Source: Bacteroidota bacterium (GTDB taxonomy: Bacteria > Bacteroidota > Ignavibacteria > Ignavibacteriales > Ignavibacteriaceae). Taken from it: a stretch of DNA of 38,108 nt. Shown one piece after another: positions 24,432 to 33,631 of the stretch (position 1 is the first letter of the stretch; each line of letters opens with the position of its first letter). A program made the translations under genes and the position numbers. The notes beneath the pieces are model-generated. The model was given only the letters and a program-made list of their open reading frames with translations, searched no databases and had not been told where the DNA came from. Location of the stretch: contig JADFPP010000027.1 in NCBI GenBank assembly GCA_022562275.1, positions 1-38,108 on the forward strand. The letters are read 5' to 3'.

Positions 24432-24532
24432 GGTCATTTTGATCCCGATTTATCGGGAGAAATATCTCGATTTTTATTATAAAACAGACTCTTCACTCCC
24501 GACTTCCAAAAGGCAGGTCGTTCAGAGTGACA
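24432..24532. repeat. Interspersed palindromic element, copy 2
   Basis: The ends GTCATTTTGA (24433-24442) and TCAGAGTGAC (24522-24531) are an imperfect inverted repeat (8 of 10 pair). A nested palindrome TCCCGAT-TT-ATCGGGA (24443-24458) follows the left end. It lies in the convergent gap between phoH and mazG and could act as a terminator for both strands. Confidence 0.7.
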
Positions 24533-24569
24533 GTAATGGAATAATTCAGAAGTCTCAAATAATAAATAA

Positions 24570-25334
24570 TCAATCAACAATATCCTTACTTTCCTCCCAG
24601 TATTTATCCATCTCTTCAAGATTAGATTCTGAAAGTTTCCTGCCTGATCCTGTTATTTTCTTTTCAACATAGCCAAACCTTTTTATAAACTTTTTATTTG
24701 TTTTCCTTAAAGCGTTTTCAGGATTTACTCCTAAAAATCTCGCATAGTTTACAAGAGCAAAAAACACATCACCAATTTCACTTTCAATTTCATCATGCGA
24801 TCCATCCTTCTCAGCGCGGTGCATTTCTTCAATTTCCTCTATCACCTTCCTCCACACATCTTCTTTCTTTTCCCAATCGAAACCAACTTTTGCAACTTTT
24901 TCCTGAAGCCGATGTGCTCTTTGAAGTCCCGGCAGTAATTCCGGTACACCATCTAAAAGATTTCCCCGTCCTTCGCTAAGCTTAATCTCCTCCCAGTTTT
25001 TTTTCACTTCATCAGCACCTGAAACTTTTACATCTCCAAAGACATGCGGATGACGGCGTATAAGTTTTTCCTGAATTGAATATATTACATCATCAATATT
25101 AAAATGGTTTGATTCCTCGGCAATTACAGTATGAAAAACTACGTGCAGCAAAAGATCACCAAGTTCTTTTCTTAACTCATCGTAATCCTTATTATCAATT
25201 GCTTCAACAACTTCATACGCTTCCTCTATTGTTGCTGCCTTAATTGAATCATTTGTTTGTTCTTTATCCCATGGACATTCTTTTCGCAGTCTTTTTACTA
25301 TCCGAACGAATTCATTAAATTTAGATTTAGTCAT
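24570..25334 (-). CDS. mazG: Nucleoside triphosphate pyrophosphohydrolase MazG
   Basis: 254 residues, full length with two MazG-type halves. The first half has RKECPWDKEQTNDSIK and the metal-binding TIEEAYEVVEAID...ELGDLLLHVVFH pattern. The linker region has RRHPHVFGD. The second half has KVGFDWEKKEDVW, KVIEEIEEMH and SEIGDVFFALVNYARFL, with E-E-x-x-E and E-x-x-D clusters. MazG removes non-canonical or excess nucleoside triphosphates, and in E. coli lowers ppGpp. Start ATG 25334 (MTKSKFNEF). It stands alone on the minus strand between convergent phoH and divergent ridA. Confidence 0.95.
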   Translation of the reverse strand: MTKSKFNEFVRIVKRLRKECPWDKEQTNDSIKAATIEEAYEVVEAIDNKDYDELRKELGDLLLHVVFHTVIAEESNHFNIDDVIYSIQEKLIRRHPHVFGDVKVSGADEVKKNWEEIKLSEGRGNLLDGVPELLPGLQRAHRLQEKVAKVGFDWEKKEDVWRKVIEEIEEMHRAEKDGSHDEIESEIGDVFFALVNYARFLGVNPENALRKTNKKFIKRFGYVEKKITGSGRKLSESNLEEMDKYWEESKDIVD

Positions 25335-25420
25335 GTATTAATATCCTTCATTAAATTTACTTACTTTTAATTGAGTGCAATTTATAAAAATAGTTTAATA
25401 TTAATTTCTGAGGTAATAAA

Positions 25421-25876
25421 ATGGTAGAAGAAAAAATAAAAGAACTTGGCTACACTCTTCCGGAAACACCCAAACCTCTTGCTGCATACATTCCTGCAAT
25501 CCGAACAGGTGATTATATTTATACCTCCGGTCAGGTTCCGTTTGCAGACGGAGAGTTAAAGTATTCCGGGAAGATTGGTTTCGATCTATCTATCGAAGAA
25601 GGGCAAAAAGCAGCAGAATTATGTGCATTGAACGCGCTTAGCGCTATTAAAAGTGTTATTGGTGATTTAAATAAAATAAAACAGATTATTAAAGTTACTG
25701 TCTTTGTAAATAGCGCCGATGCGTTTACAGATCAGCCGAAGGTTGCAAATGGTGCTTCCGAACTACTTGGAAATATTTTTGGTGATGCAGGAAAACACGT
25801 GCGTAGTGCTGTTGGTGTGAATGAATTGCCCATTGATTCCGCTGTTGAGATTGAGATGATAGTAAAGGTGAAGTAA
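25421..25876 (+). CDS. RidA family protein (reactive enamine/imine deaminase type)
   Basis: 151 residues of the YjgF/YER057c/UK114 fold: IPAIRTGDYIYTSGQVPFADG, the QKAAELCALNALSAIKSVIG helix, VTVFVNSADAFTDQPKVANG, and GKHVRSAVGVNELPIDSAVEIE. The conserved arginine (HVRSAVG) that binds the substrate carboxylate in active RidA enzymes is present, though the chain is about 20 residues longer than canonical RidA (about 128) and fits the longer YjgF subfamily. Such proteins hydrolyse toxic 2-aminoacrylate made by PLP enzymes. It is divergent from mazG and converges on the trp operon. Confidence 0.9.
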   Translation: MVEEKIKELGYTLPETPKPLAAYIPAIRTGDYIYTSGQVPFADGELKYSGKIGFDLSIEEGQKAAELCALNALSAIKSVIGDLNKIKQIIKVTVFVNSADAFTDQPKVANGASELLGNIFGDAGKHVRSAVGVNELPIDSAVEIEMIVKVK

Positions 25877-25898
25877 AAAATAACATCGATTTAAAGAA

Positions 25899-25987
25899 TG
25901 TCCTTCAGCAGGAAACTTGTTATTGCATTGGGAAACATAAATAGAGTAGAATCATTAAAATATTAACAAGATTCTGTCTGAATGACA
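25899..25987. repeat. Interspersed palindromic element, copy 3
   Basis: GTCCTTCAG (25900-25908) is mirrored by CTGAATGAC (25978-25986), 8 of 9 pairing. Inside, CAGGAAACTTGTTAT and ATATTAACAAGATTCTG form the second arms. It shares GGAAACATAAATA with copy 4. No nested short palindrome. It sits between convergent ridA and trpA. Confidence 0.75.
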
Positions 25988-25997
25988 ATTTCAGATT

Positions 25998-26789
25998 TTA
26001 ATTAACCAAACCACTTTTCAAATTACGAACCAAATCTAATGTTTTTTGATATTTGCTGTTATCATTCATTAGTGATTTAATAACAGCGCTGCCCACTATT
26101 ACGCCATCACAATGCGGCTTATAATATTTTACATCTTCAACAGATGATATTCCAAAACCAACAAGAACTTTATTGTTTGTACATTGTTTATAAGCATTTT
26201 TTATGAAGAGGAGATCATCTGTGCTTGCTGTTTTTCGGGCGCCTGTAATGCCTGTGATACTGACACAGTAAACAAATCCTGAACTTTTTTCATCGATCAG
26301 TTTTATTCTTTCAGTCGGCGTTGTAGGAGTGATTAAAAGAATAATATCTGTCCCCTTAAATTTGGAAGTGAAGAAATTATCGTATTCATCCAATGGAACA
26401 TCGGGGACAATCAATCCATTTAATCCAATAGTTCCGGCTTCATCGGCAAACCTCTCTATACCGTAGCTTAACAGGGGATTAGCATATCCCATCAGGATTA
26501 TGGGTTTGTTTGTATGCTCTCTAATCTCTTTTGCATAATTCAATGTTGCACTTAGATCAATTCCGCTGCTTAATGCTTTTTGAGATGAAAGTTGAATTAT
26601 TGGTCCGTCAGCAATGGGATCGCTGAAGGGAAAACCGATCTCAAGAATATCGGCGCCTGCATCCAATACATTTAATGCAAGTTCTGTGAAACTATTTTTG
26701 CGTGGAAAACCAGCGGTTAAAAACACCGAAAGAATTTTTTCGTTATTATTATTTTTATCTTCTATATATTTAGAAATTTCCGATCTCAA
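25998..26789 (-). CDS. trpA: Tryptophan synthase alpha subunit
   Basis: 263 residues, the last gene of the operon. It cleaves indole-3-glycerol phosphate to indole and glyceraldehyde 3-phosphate. The TIM barrel has the catalytic Glu in [18 protein letters not shown] and Asp in [13 protein letters not shown], with phosphate-binding VGFGISS and GVIVGSAVI. The start is TTG 26789 (reading [10 protein letters not shown]), overlapping the trpB stop as TTGA, so translation is coupled to trpB, its partner in the alpha2beta2 complex. Confidence 0.97.
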   Translation of the reverse strand: MRSEISKYIEDKNNNNEKILSVFLTAGFPRKNSFTELALNVLDAGADILEIGFPFSDPIADGPIIQLSSQKALSSGIDLSATLNYAKEIREHTNKPIILMGYANPLLSYGIERFADEAGTIGLNGLIVPDVPLDEYDNFFTSKFKGTDIILLITPTTPTERIKLIDEKSSGFVYCVSITGITGARKTASTDDLLFIKNAYKQCTNNKVLVGFGISSVEDVKYYKPHCDGVIVGSAVIKSLMNDNSKYQKTLDLVRNLKSGLVN

Positions 26790-27994
26790 ATTTTATCCTC
26801 ATACGAATTCATTATAGTTGAAAGATCTTTATCACCTCTTCCGCTTATATTTATAATAATAATTTCATCTTTATTAGTATCAGGCAATAATTTTTCCAGG
26901 TATGCCACCGCGTGAGCAGTTTCTAATGCCGGTATTATACCTTCCTTTTGTGAAAGAAGTTTTACTGCATTCAAAGCATCCTCATCTGTAGCAGAATTAT
27001 ATTCAACAAAAGAATTTTCTTTTAAATAAGTGTGTTCCGGACCAACACCCGGGTAATCGAGCCCCGCAGAAATTGAATGTACTTCCGAGATCTGCCCATC
27101 CTCCGTTTGAAGAAGACATGTTTTCATCCCATGAAAAATTCCTTCTCTGCCAAGAGTTAAAGTTGCACAATGTTTGTTTGAATCCAATCCGTATCCAGCC
27201 GCTTCCACACCAATTAGTTTAACCTTACTATTAATGAAAGGATAAAATATTCCTATTGCATTGCTTCCACCACCGACGCACGCAATAATATAGTCAGGGT
27301 CCCTGTCTTCTCTTTCAAAAATTTGTTGTTTGGTTTCCTTTCCAATTATAGATTGAAAGTCTCTTACCATCATTGGATAGGGGTGAGGTCCTACAACAGA
27401 GCCGATTATGTAATAAGTATTCTTTACGTTTGTCACCCAATCTCTGATCGCATCATTTGTTGCATCTTTTAATGTTTTACTTCCCGAAGCAACAGGAATT
27501 ACTTTTGCACCCAGTAATTGCATTCTGAAGACATTTGGCTTTTGCCTTTGCATATCAACTTCACCCATGTAAATCACGCATTCCAATCCAAATTTGGCAC
27601 ATACTGTTGCAGTTGCAACCCCATGCTGCCCGGCACCTGTTTCGGCAATTATTCTTGATTTTCCTAATTTTTTTGCCAGCAGAATTTGACCGAGAGTATT
27701 GTTGATCTTATGTGCACCGGTGTGGCAAAGGTCTTCACGTTTGAGATATATTTTTGCTTTGCCGTAGTGAGAAGATAATGCACTTGCAAAAGTTAGAGGA
27801 GTGGGTCTTCCGGAATATTCTTTATGAAGCTGCAGCAATTCTTCGTTGAATTCCTTGTTGTGCTTTAGAGACAAGTAAGTGGCTTCGAGTTCCGCTAACG
27901 GAGCTATCAATGTTTCGGGAACAAATTTTCCACCGTACTTACCGAATTTCCCTTTATTATCGGGGAGTTTATTTGTCAACATGGAGCTCTGCAT
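26786..27994 (-). CDS. trpB: Tryptophan synthase beta subunit
   Basis: 402 residues from ATG 27994 (a second ATG at 27982 is possible). A PLP enzyme condensing indole with serine. The PLP lysine is Lys96 in [16 protein letters not shown]; the phosphate-binding loop is [17 protein letters not shown] and [12 protein letters not shown] are intact. It belongs to the TrpB1 type, as shown by [12 protein letters not shown] and by the adjacent trpA. The 5' end overlaps the end of the DAHP synthase gene by 26 bases (14 from the second ATG). Confidence 0.97.
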   Translation of the reverse strand: MQSSMLTNKLPDNKGKFGKYGGKFVPETLIAPLAELEATYLSLKHNKEFNEELLQLHKEYSGRPTPLTFASALSSHYGKAKIYLKREDLCHTGAHKINNTLGQILLAKKLGKSRIIAETGAGQHGVATATVCAKFGLECVIYMGEVDMQRQKPNVFRMQLLGAKVIPVASGSKTLKDATNDAIRDWVTNVKNTYYIIGSVVGPHPYPMMVRDFQSIIGKETKQQIFEREDRDPDYIIACVGGGSNAIGIFYPFINSKVKLIGVEAAGYGLDSNKHCATLTLGREGIFHGMKTCLLQTEDGQISEVHSISAGLDYPGVGPEHTYLKENSFVEYNSATDEDALNAVKLLSQKEGIIPALETAHAVAYLEKLLPDTNKDEIIIINISGRGDKDLSTIMNSYEDKI

Positions 27995-29009
27995 AGTTCA
28001 TCCTTTTATTTACTACAGATGCAATTTTTTCAATGTTTTCTAACAATGATTTGAAATTTTTAATTGTTAAGGACTGATACCCGTCTGAAAGAGCTTTCTC
28101 AGGGTGTGAATGTACTTCGATCATTAATCCGTGTGCGCCGCATGCCACTGCAGCCATTGCCATAGGAGTTACCTTGTCCCATATCCCAACGCCATGTGAA
28201 GGGTCTACAATTATAGGAAGATGAGAATGCTTTTTTATTACAGGGACAATATTTAAATCAAGAGTGTTTCGTGTATGGGTCTCAAATGTTCTTATGCCTC
28301 GTTCACAGAGAATAACATTATAGTTGCCTTGAGATAATATATATTCGGCGCTCATTAAAAGGTCTTCCATTTTCGCGGCAAGGCCTCTTTTTAAAAGAAT
28401 AGGATTTTTAATTTTACCCACTTCTTCAAGAAGTGAAAAGTTCTGCATGTTTCTCGCACCAATTTGTACGATGTCGGCAACTTCAGCAATAAGAGGTAAG
28501 GTTTGGGTATCTTTTGCTTCGGTAACTATTTTCATTCCGAATTCCTTTTTTACCTCAGCCAGATATTCGACACCTTTTTCTTTTAATCCCTGGAAGGAAT
28601 AAGGACTTGATCGAGGCTTATAAGCACCAGCACGTAAGAATTTTATTCCCAATTCGTTTAAAGCTCCGGCAATTTCAAATATTTGATCTTTACTTTCAAC
28701 AGAACAAGGGCCGGCAATAATTGTAAGTTCATCACCGCCTATCGAAGCATTTCCAAAATCTATTACCGTATCCTCAGGTTTCATTTCCCTGCCAACCAGC
28801 TTATATGGTTTTGAAATCCGAATTACTTCATCGACAGAATCCATTCCTAAAAACTCTTCAATGGTAAGATTACCCGATGGTCCTGTTATACCAATTGCCA
28901 GCTTAAGTGAACCGGGAATTTCGTGTGGAGTACACTGCTTGGAAACGATCTTCTCTTTTACCTTTTCAACGTCTTTCCTCGGTGCATTTAATCCCATTAA
29001 AATTAGCAT
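27969..29009 (-). CDS. aroF: 3-deoxy-7-phosphoheptulonate (DAHP) synthase, type I-beta with ferredoxin-like N-domain
   Basis: 346 residues from ATG 29009, with AAGGAGAT just upstream. It commits erythrose 4-phosphate and phosphoenolpyruvate to the shikimate pathway. Residues 1-75 form the ferredoxin-like regulatory domain seen in Thermotoga-type enzymes ([20 protein letters not shown]). The barrel follows with [61 protein letters not shown] and [14 protein letters not shown], all family signatures. It lies inside the trp operon between trpF (2 bases) and trpB (overlap), so precursor supply is under tryptophan control; feedback by tryptophan or tyrosine through the N-domain is possible. Confidence 0.93.
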   Translation of the reverse strand: MLILMGLNAPRKDVEKVKEKIVSKQCTPHEIPGSLKLAIGITGPSGNLTIEEFLGMDSVDEVIRISKPYKLVGREMKPEDTVIDFGNASIGGDELTIIAGPCSVESKDQIFEIAGALNELGIKFLRAGAYKPRSSPYSFQGLKEKGVEYLAEVKKEFGMKIVTEAKDTQTLPLIAEVADIVQIGARNMQNFSLLEEVGKIKNPILLKRGLAAKMEDLLMSAEYILSQGNYNVILCERGIRTFETHTRNTLDLNIVPVIKKHSHLPIIVDPSHGVGIWDKVTPMAMAAVACGAHGLMIEVHSHPEKALSDGYQSLTIKNFKSLLENIEKIASVVNKRMNYAELHVDK

Positions 29010-29011
29010 TG

Positions 29012-29623
29012 CTATCTCCTTAATTGATTTACTTTGTTAAAAAACTTTTCCATCTTATTTTTATCTTTCTTACCTGGCGTTATTTCCAGCGAAGAAGAAA
29101 GATCAACCGCTGCCGGATTTATATTTTTATAAATGAATTCAATATTCTCCAACGATACTCCTCCGGCAAGAATAATATTATTTCTAATTTTAGCGGGAAT
29201 TTTTTCCCAATCAAACTGCTTCCCGGTTCCTCCATAACTTTTTTCTGAATAAGTATCGAGTAATATTGAACATCCGTTATATTGGTCAATCATTTTGTAA
29301 TCAAAATTTTCATCAACCCGGAAAACTTTTATTACGGGAAGTGAAATACTATTTATGATATCCTGCTTTTCATTACCATGAAGCTGTACAACATTAATCC
29401 CTGCTAGTTTTGATTTTGTATTAATTATCTCCGAAGATTCATTAACAAAAACACCAACCTTTATTGTGAAAGGGGAAAGAACATTCGTAATATCCCGTAT
29501 AGTTTCAGGCGCAACATATCGTTTGCCTTTTTCATAAAAGATGAAACCTATTGCATCCGCACCAAGAGATTCTGCTGCCAGGGCATCCTCTATATTTGTG
29601 ATACCACAGATTTTAATTTTCAC
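29012..29623 (-). CDS. trpF: Phosphoribosylanthranilate isomerase
   Basis: 203 residues. It isomerises phosphoribosylanthranilate to CdRP. The N-terminal KIKICGITNIEDA carries the catalytic cysteine; DAIGFIFYEKGKRYV is the family segment after it; LLDTYSEKSYGGTGKQFDW carries the catalytic Asp and phosphate-binding GGTG; ILAGGVSLENIE and AAVDLSSSLEITPGKKD complete the barrel. It starts inside the end of trpC with an 11-base overlap and ends 2 bases before the DAHP synthase ATG. Confidence 0.97.
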   Translation of the reverse strand: MKIKICGITNIEDALAAESLGADAIGFIFYEKGKRYVAPETIRDITNVLSPFTIKVGVFVNESSEIINTKSKLAGINVVQLHGNEKQDIINSISLPVIKVFRVDENFDYKMIDQYNGCSILLDTYSEKSYGGTGKQFDWEKIPAKIRNNIILAGGVSLENIEFIYKNINPAAVDLSSSLEITPGKKDKNKMEKFFNKVNQLRR

Positions 29624-30410
29624 TTTGGCACCACTCTTTTAATTGCATTAAGGCAGCTTCAATATTATCACTCGTCATTAAATATTCTCCAATGAGAATT
29701 GCATTGACATTATTTTTTTTAAGTTGATAAATGTCTTCCTTATCCTTTATACCGGATTCGGAAACAACTTTTACATCATCAGGCAGTTTTTTAGAAATAT
29801 TAATAGTTGTATTTAAATCAACTGAAAAATCGTTTAAGTTTCTATTGTTTATGCCAATCAGTCTGTTAAGATGAAAATCAATTTTATTCAATTGTTCTTC
29901 CGAATGAAGTTCAAGCAGCACTTCCAAACCGATTTCATAAGCGGCTTGTGTTAATTCAGCTATCTGGTTTTTTGAAAGGATTTCACTTATTAACAAAATT
30001 AAGTCTGCACCAAATGCTTTTGATTCAAAAATTTGATATTCATCAATTATAAAATCCTTCCTTAGCAGGGGAATATTTTTAAATCTGGCAATATCGCGTA
30101 GATATTCAATCTTACCCTTAAAAAAGTTAACATCCGTTAATACGGAAACTGCATCTGCACCATGTTGAAAATATGTTTCGGCGATTGCAATGTGATCAAA
30201 ATCCTCCCTGATCATTCCTTTAGATGGACTTTCTTTTTTTATCTCAGCAATAATTGAAACTATGTTATTTTTATTTAACTTCTCTGTAAAACGTGGGAGC
30301 CAGGACTCAAAAAACTCCATCTCAGTAAATGATGAAAGGGTATAATATTTTTTTAAATCAGAGACTTCTTTCTTCTTTACTTCTAATATTTCATCTAAAA
30401 TATTCATCAT
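29613..30410 (-). CDS. trpC: Indole-3-glycerol phosphate synthase
   Basis: 265 residues (two adjacent ATGs at 30410 and 30407). It forms the indole ring from CdRP. Landmarks are the helical N-terminus ILDEILEVKKKEV, the catalytic lysine region IIAEIKKESPSKGMIREDFD, LLRKDFIIDEYQIFES with the second catalytic lysine, LIGINNRNLNDFSVDL, and VVSESGIKDKEDI with LIGEYLMTS for phosphate binding. It is a monofunctional enzyme, unlike the E. coli TrpC-TrpF fusion. trpD ends 15 bases before. Confidence 0.97.
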   Translation of the reverse strand: MMNILDEILEVKKKEVSDLKKYYTLSSFTEMEFFESWLPRFTEKLNKNNIVSIIAEIKKESPSKGMIREDFDHIAIAETYFQHGADAVSVLTDVNFFKGKIEYLRDIARFKNIPLLRKDFIIDEYQIFESKAFGADLILLISEILSKNQIAELTQAAYEIGLEVLLELHSEEQLNKIDFHLNRLIGINNRNLNDFSVDLNTTINISKKLPDDVKVVSESGIKDKEDIYQLKKNNVNAILIGEYLMTSDNIEAALMQLKEWCQSEN

Positions 30411-30425
30411 TTTATCTTCATCTAT

Positions 30426-31430
30426 TTAGAATTCAATCAGCCTGTTTAATTTATCGTAAGCAGCCCCGTCCAAAATGGATTTTTCCGCAGCGTTTTTGCA
30501 ATCTAAAAGATTATCTGAAACACCTGCTGTGTAAAGAGCTGCTGCAGCATTAGCACATACAGTATAAAATATTCCGTTTTGTTTTTTATTCCTAAATAAT
30601 TCCGAAATTATTTGAGCATTGTCTTTAGCATCACCACCTTGAATTTCATTTACACTAACTTCGGGGTAACCAAAAGTTTCAGCACTTATTTCCGATTCAT
30701 TTAAACCATCTTTGTTGTATTCAATCATCTTTGTTTTTTGATCGAGTATGATTTCATCATATTTATTCCCAGCACATAAAAAGCAAACTTTTTCAAAATC
30801 GAGGTATTGTGCGGCTTGTGAATATAACTCGGAAGCGTTGTTATTATAAGTTCCTATGATTTGCTTTTTAACACCAGCAGGATTGGTTAAAGGTCCCAGC
30901 AGGTTAAAGATAGTTTTCGTACCAAGCTCCTTTCTAACCTGTGCAGCGTATTTCATTGCAGGATGATACTGTGGTGCAAATAAAAATGTGATACCGATTT
31001 TATTTAGAGCTTCAATAGATTTCTCTGCGGTGAGATTAATATTTACACCAAGTTCGGAAAGAACATCAGCACTTCCGCAGTTGCTTGATATTGATCTGTT
31101 GCCGTGCTTTGCCACTTTTACGCCGGCACCCGCAGCAACAAAAGCTGCTGCGGTGGAAATGTTGAAAGTGCCGGAATTATCACCGCCTGTGCCGCATACA
31201 TCAATTACGTTGTCATCAGGATAATTAAGTTTAATTCCTCTCTCTCGCATGGCTATTGTAAACCCTGCAACCTCTTCTGCTGATTCTCCCTTTACTTTTA
31301 GAGCTATTAATAATCCTGCTAACAAAGAATGATTTACATTTCCCTTCATTATTTCATTCATCACTTGCCTGGCTTCTTCCAAACTTAAGCCGGTGCCCGT
31401 TACTAATTTATCCAACATATTTTTTATCAT
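30426..31430 (-). CDS. trpD: Anthranilate phosphoribosyltransferase
   Basis: 334 residues when started at ATG 31430, which overlaps the trpG stop as ATGA; an ATG four codons earlier would give 338. It transfers phosphoribose from PRPP to anthranilate. Motifs: DVCGTGGDNSGTFNIST (PRPP loop), AKHGNRSISSNCGSADVLSE, PAMKYAAQVRKELGTKTIFN with the anthranilate-binding arginine, LLGPLTNPAG, and the metal-binding acidic pair near NKYDEI. It is unfused from TrpG, unlike the E. coli arrangement. Confidence 0.97.
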   Translation of the reverse strand: MIKNMLDKLVTGTGLSLEEARQVMNEIMKGNVNHSLLAGLLIALKVKGESAEEVAGFTIAMRERGIKLNYPDDNVIDVCGTGGDNSGTFNISTAAAFVAAGAGVKVAKHGNRSISSNCGSADVLSELGVNINLTAEKSIEALNKIGITFLFAPQYHPAMKYAAQVRKELGTKTIFNLLGPLTNPAGVKKQIIGTYNNNASELYSQAAQYLDFEKVCFLCAGNKYDEIILDQKTKMIEYNKDGLNESEISAETFGYPEVSVNEIQGGDAKDNAQIISELFRNKKQNGIFYTVCANAAAALYTAGVSDNLLDCKNAAEKSILDGAAYDKLNRLIEF

Positions 31431-31993
31431 AATCGAATCCAATTATTAATAATTTTATTACCTACTTTAGTTAATATCGATTCGGGATGAAACTGAATAC
31501 CTTCAACTGGGTATTCTTTATGCCGAACTCCCATTATTATATCATCATCTGTGCGTGCGCTTATCTCCAGTGCTTCCGGTAAAGAGGAGTTTTCTATAAT
31601 TAGTGAGTGATAACGCGTAGCGCTGAAATTTTGCGGGATATTTTGGAAGATAGTTTTAGCATCGTGGTTCATCAATGATGTTTTCCCGTGCATAATTCGG
31701 GGAGCTTTTATTACATTTCCACCATATGCAATGCCGATTGCCTGATGTCCCAAACACACTCCAAGAATGGGGATCTTACCGCCGAATTCTTTTATACAAT
31801 CTAAAGAAACATTAGAATCTTCTGCTTTACCGGGTCCCGGCGAGATAAGTATTTTATCAGGATTTAATTCACTAATTTCTTTAATTGTTATTTCATCATT
31901 TCGTTTAACAATGATTGATTCCACCTCGTTTCCTAACAACTGAACCAGATTGTAGGTGAAAGAATCATAATTATCAATTACTAAAATCTTCAT
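31427..31993 (-). CDS. trpG: Anthranilate synthase glutamine amidotransferase subunit
   Basis: 188 residues from ATG 31993 (MKILVIDNYDSFTYNLVQLL, the canonical start); a longer reading from 32008 only adds residues inside trpE. Class I amidotransferase triad: Cys80 in GVCLGHQAIG, and the His-Glu pair in GIQFHPESILT. It supplies ammonia to TrpE. PGPGKAEDSN and RYHSLI are further family signatures; the same subunit may also serve p-aminobenzoate synthesis in genomes with one copy. It overlaps trpE by 20 bases and trpD by 4. Confidence 0.96.
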   Translation of the reverse strand: MKILVIDNYDSFTYNLVQLLGNEVESIIVKRNDEITIKEISELNPDKILISPGPGKAEDSNVSLDCIKEFGGKIPILGVCLGHQAIGIAYGGNVIKAPRIMHGKTSLMNHDAKTIFQNIPQNFSATRYHSLIIENSSLPEALEISARTDDDIIMGVRHKEYPVEGIQFHPESILTKVGNKIINNWIRL

Positions 31994-33449
31994 CCAATGC
32001 CTCTGCAAATTTTAATGCTTTAACTAACGCTGCCGATTTATTTTTTATCTCTTTTGCTTCTAATTTTGGTATACTATCTGCAACAATGCCGGCACCTGCC
32101 TGCCAGGAAATTACTTTATCTTTTGCAAACATAGTTCTAATGGCAATACATAAATCCAGGTTACCTGAAAAATCAAAATAACCAACTGCACCGGCGTACA
32201 CATTTCTGGCGGAGTTTTCATATTTTCTTATTAGCTGCATTGCCCGGATTTTGGGCGCACCGGTTACAGTTCCGGCGGGAAAGCATGATTTAAGTGCATC
32301 AATTGAGTCCTTATCATCAGACAATTCTCCTTCAACTTTAGATACAATATGCATAACGTGTGAATAACGTTGAACTTTCATATAGTCCGTTACTTTTACG
32401 CTTCCGTATTTACAAACTCTTCCCAGGTCGTTTCTTCCAAGATCGACCAGCATTGTGTGTTCTGCTAATTCTTTTGCATCGTTCATTAAGTTTTTCTCCA
32501 AAGCAAGATCCTCGTCATTTGTTTCCCCGCGTTTTCTTGTTCCTGCAATTGGTAATAATTGTGCAACACCGTTCTTAACTTTTAATAGGTCTTCGGGCGA
32601 AGTTCCTATAATTGAAAAATCATTTTCATACTCAAGAAAGTACATATAAGGTGATGGATTAATAATTCTTAAAGCTCTGTAAACGTTTAAAAGATCACCC
32701 GAAAATTTTGCTGAAAACCTTTTTGAAATCACAATTTGAAAAATATCTCCCTCATAAATATGTTTTTTACTTGAATCAACATGCTCATAAAACTCTTGCG
32801 GATCAAAATCATTCTGCAGCTCATCGGTAAGTTTAAAATCCGATGAATATATTAATGGCTTTCGCAATTCATTTTTAAGAGCGGATAATTTCTTTTTTGC
32901 TGCCTTATATTCCTCTCTTAGGTTTGTCTCCTTATCAATTTTAACATTCGTAATAAGTATTATCTGATGCTTGAAGTGATCGAATGCGAGAACGGTATCG
33001 TAAAAACCAAAAATTGAATCCGGCTGATCTGTGAGATAAATATCATCTTTCAAAACATTCTCAATCAACGCAATATTCTCATAACCTAAATATCCAACTA
33101 AACCGCCGGTAAAGTCCGGGAGAATATCTAATTTTGGGTGATTGTATTTATTTATTTCTTTCCTGATAAATTCAAATACGTTTTCATTTCTCTCCGTTTC
33201 TTTTATACTGTTTCTGATCTTTATAATTCCTCCTTTGTTACTGAAAACAAAAGCCGGGTCCTTACCAATAAATGAATACCTTGATAAATTTTCTGCACCT
33301 TCAACGGATTCTAAAAGAAAATTGCATTTCTCCTTTTCTCTTATTTTCAGATATGCAGTAACCGGAGTGAGCATATCTGCCGTCATGAATTCATAAACAG
33401 GAATTAAGTTATACTCACGTGCTAACGATTTAAATGTGTCGTAATCCAT
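31974..33449 (-). CDS. trpE: Anthranilate synthase component I
   Basis: 491 residues from ATG 33449, with AGGATG upstream. It converts chorismate to anthranilate with TrpG. The feedback site LLES is present in CNFLLESVEGAENLSRYSF, indicating inhibition by tryptophan, and GLVGYLGYE lies in the N-domain. The chorismate-binding half has QIVISKRFSA, SPYMYFLEYENDFSIIGTSPE, LPIAGTRKRG, MLVDLGRNDLGRV, SHVMHIVSKVEG and CFPAGTVTGAPKIRAM. It is the first structural gene of the operon, 18 bases after the leader terminator. Confidence 0.97.
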   Translation of the reverse strand: MDYDTFKSLAREYNLIPVYEFMTADMLTPVTAYLKIREKEKCNFLLESVEGAENLSRYSFIGKDPAFVFSNKGGIIKIRNSIKETERNENVFEFIRKEINKYNHPKLDILPDFTGGLVGYLGYENIALIENVLKDDIYLTDQPDSIFGFYDTVLAFDHFKHQIILITNVKIDKETNLREEYKAAKKKLSALKNELRKPLIYSSDFKLTDELQNDFDPQEFYEHVDSSKKHIYEGDIFQIVISKRFSAKFSGDLLNVYRALRIINPSPYMYFLEYENDFSIIGTSPEDLLKVKNGVAQLLPIAGTRKRGETNDEDLALEKNLMNDAKELAEHTMLVDLGRNDLGRVCKYGSVKVTDYMKVQRYSHVMHIVSKVEGELSDDKDSIDALKSCFPAGTVTGAPKIRAMQLIRKYENSARNVYAGAVGYFDFSGNLDLCIAIRTMFAKDKVISWQAGAGIVADSIPKLEAKEIKNKSAALVKALKFAEALDEDFSN

Positions 33450-33467
33450 TCACATCCTATTGATAAT

Positions 33468-33500
33468 AAAAAAACCCTTCCCAGTGTACTGAGAAGGGTT
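33468..33500 (-). terminator. trp attenuator terminator
   Basis: On the minus strand AACCCTTCTCAG (33500-33489) pairs over 12 positions, one a U-G wobble, with CTGGGAAGGGTT (33484-33473) around a TACA loop, followed by 7 Ts (33474-33468). It lies between the leader peptide stop and trpE, so transcripts ending here would not include the operon. Confidence 0.9.
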
Positions 33501-33524
33501 TAAAATTACATACTTAACTCAGAA

Positions 33525-33620
33525 TCACCAAGACATATTAATATTCAATATTCTCCACCACCAGCCATTTAAAATAACTGATAAAAATGAATAATAATAT
33601 GTTTCGGTATTCCTTTTCAT
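33525..33620 (-). CDS. trpL: trp operon leader peptide (31 residues, WWW)
   Basis: A small frame from ATG 33620 to TGA 33525. Three Trp codons in a row are at codons 20-22 (33563-33555), and a fourth is the last codon (31, 33530-33528) before the stop; the peptide reads MKRNTETYYYS at the start and GWWWRIL in the middle. It ends 24 bases before the terminator hairpin. In the known mechanism, a ribosome stalled at Trp codons when charged tRNA-Trp is short lets an antiterminator form. A Tyr triplet (codons 8-10) precedes the Trp run. The start context is weak in ribosome-binding sequence, and the predicted transcript start is only a few bases upstream, so initiation may be nearly leaderless. 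Confidence 0.85.
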   Translation of the reverse strand: MKRNTETYYYSFLSVILNGWWWRILNINMSW

Positions 33621-33631
33621 ATCTTAATGTG

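Noticed and set aside
24434-24672. Short open frames on both strands between phoH and mazG
   Set aside because: They overlap repeat copy 2 and the 3' end of mazG; composition and context are those of the repeat.
33468-33620. T-box riboswitch or tryptophan-sensing RNA element upstream of trpE
   Set aside because: No specifier loop or T-box sequence is seen; the WWW leader frame with terminator explains the region.
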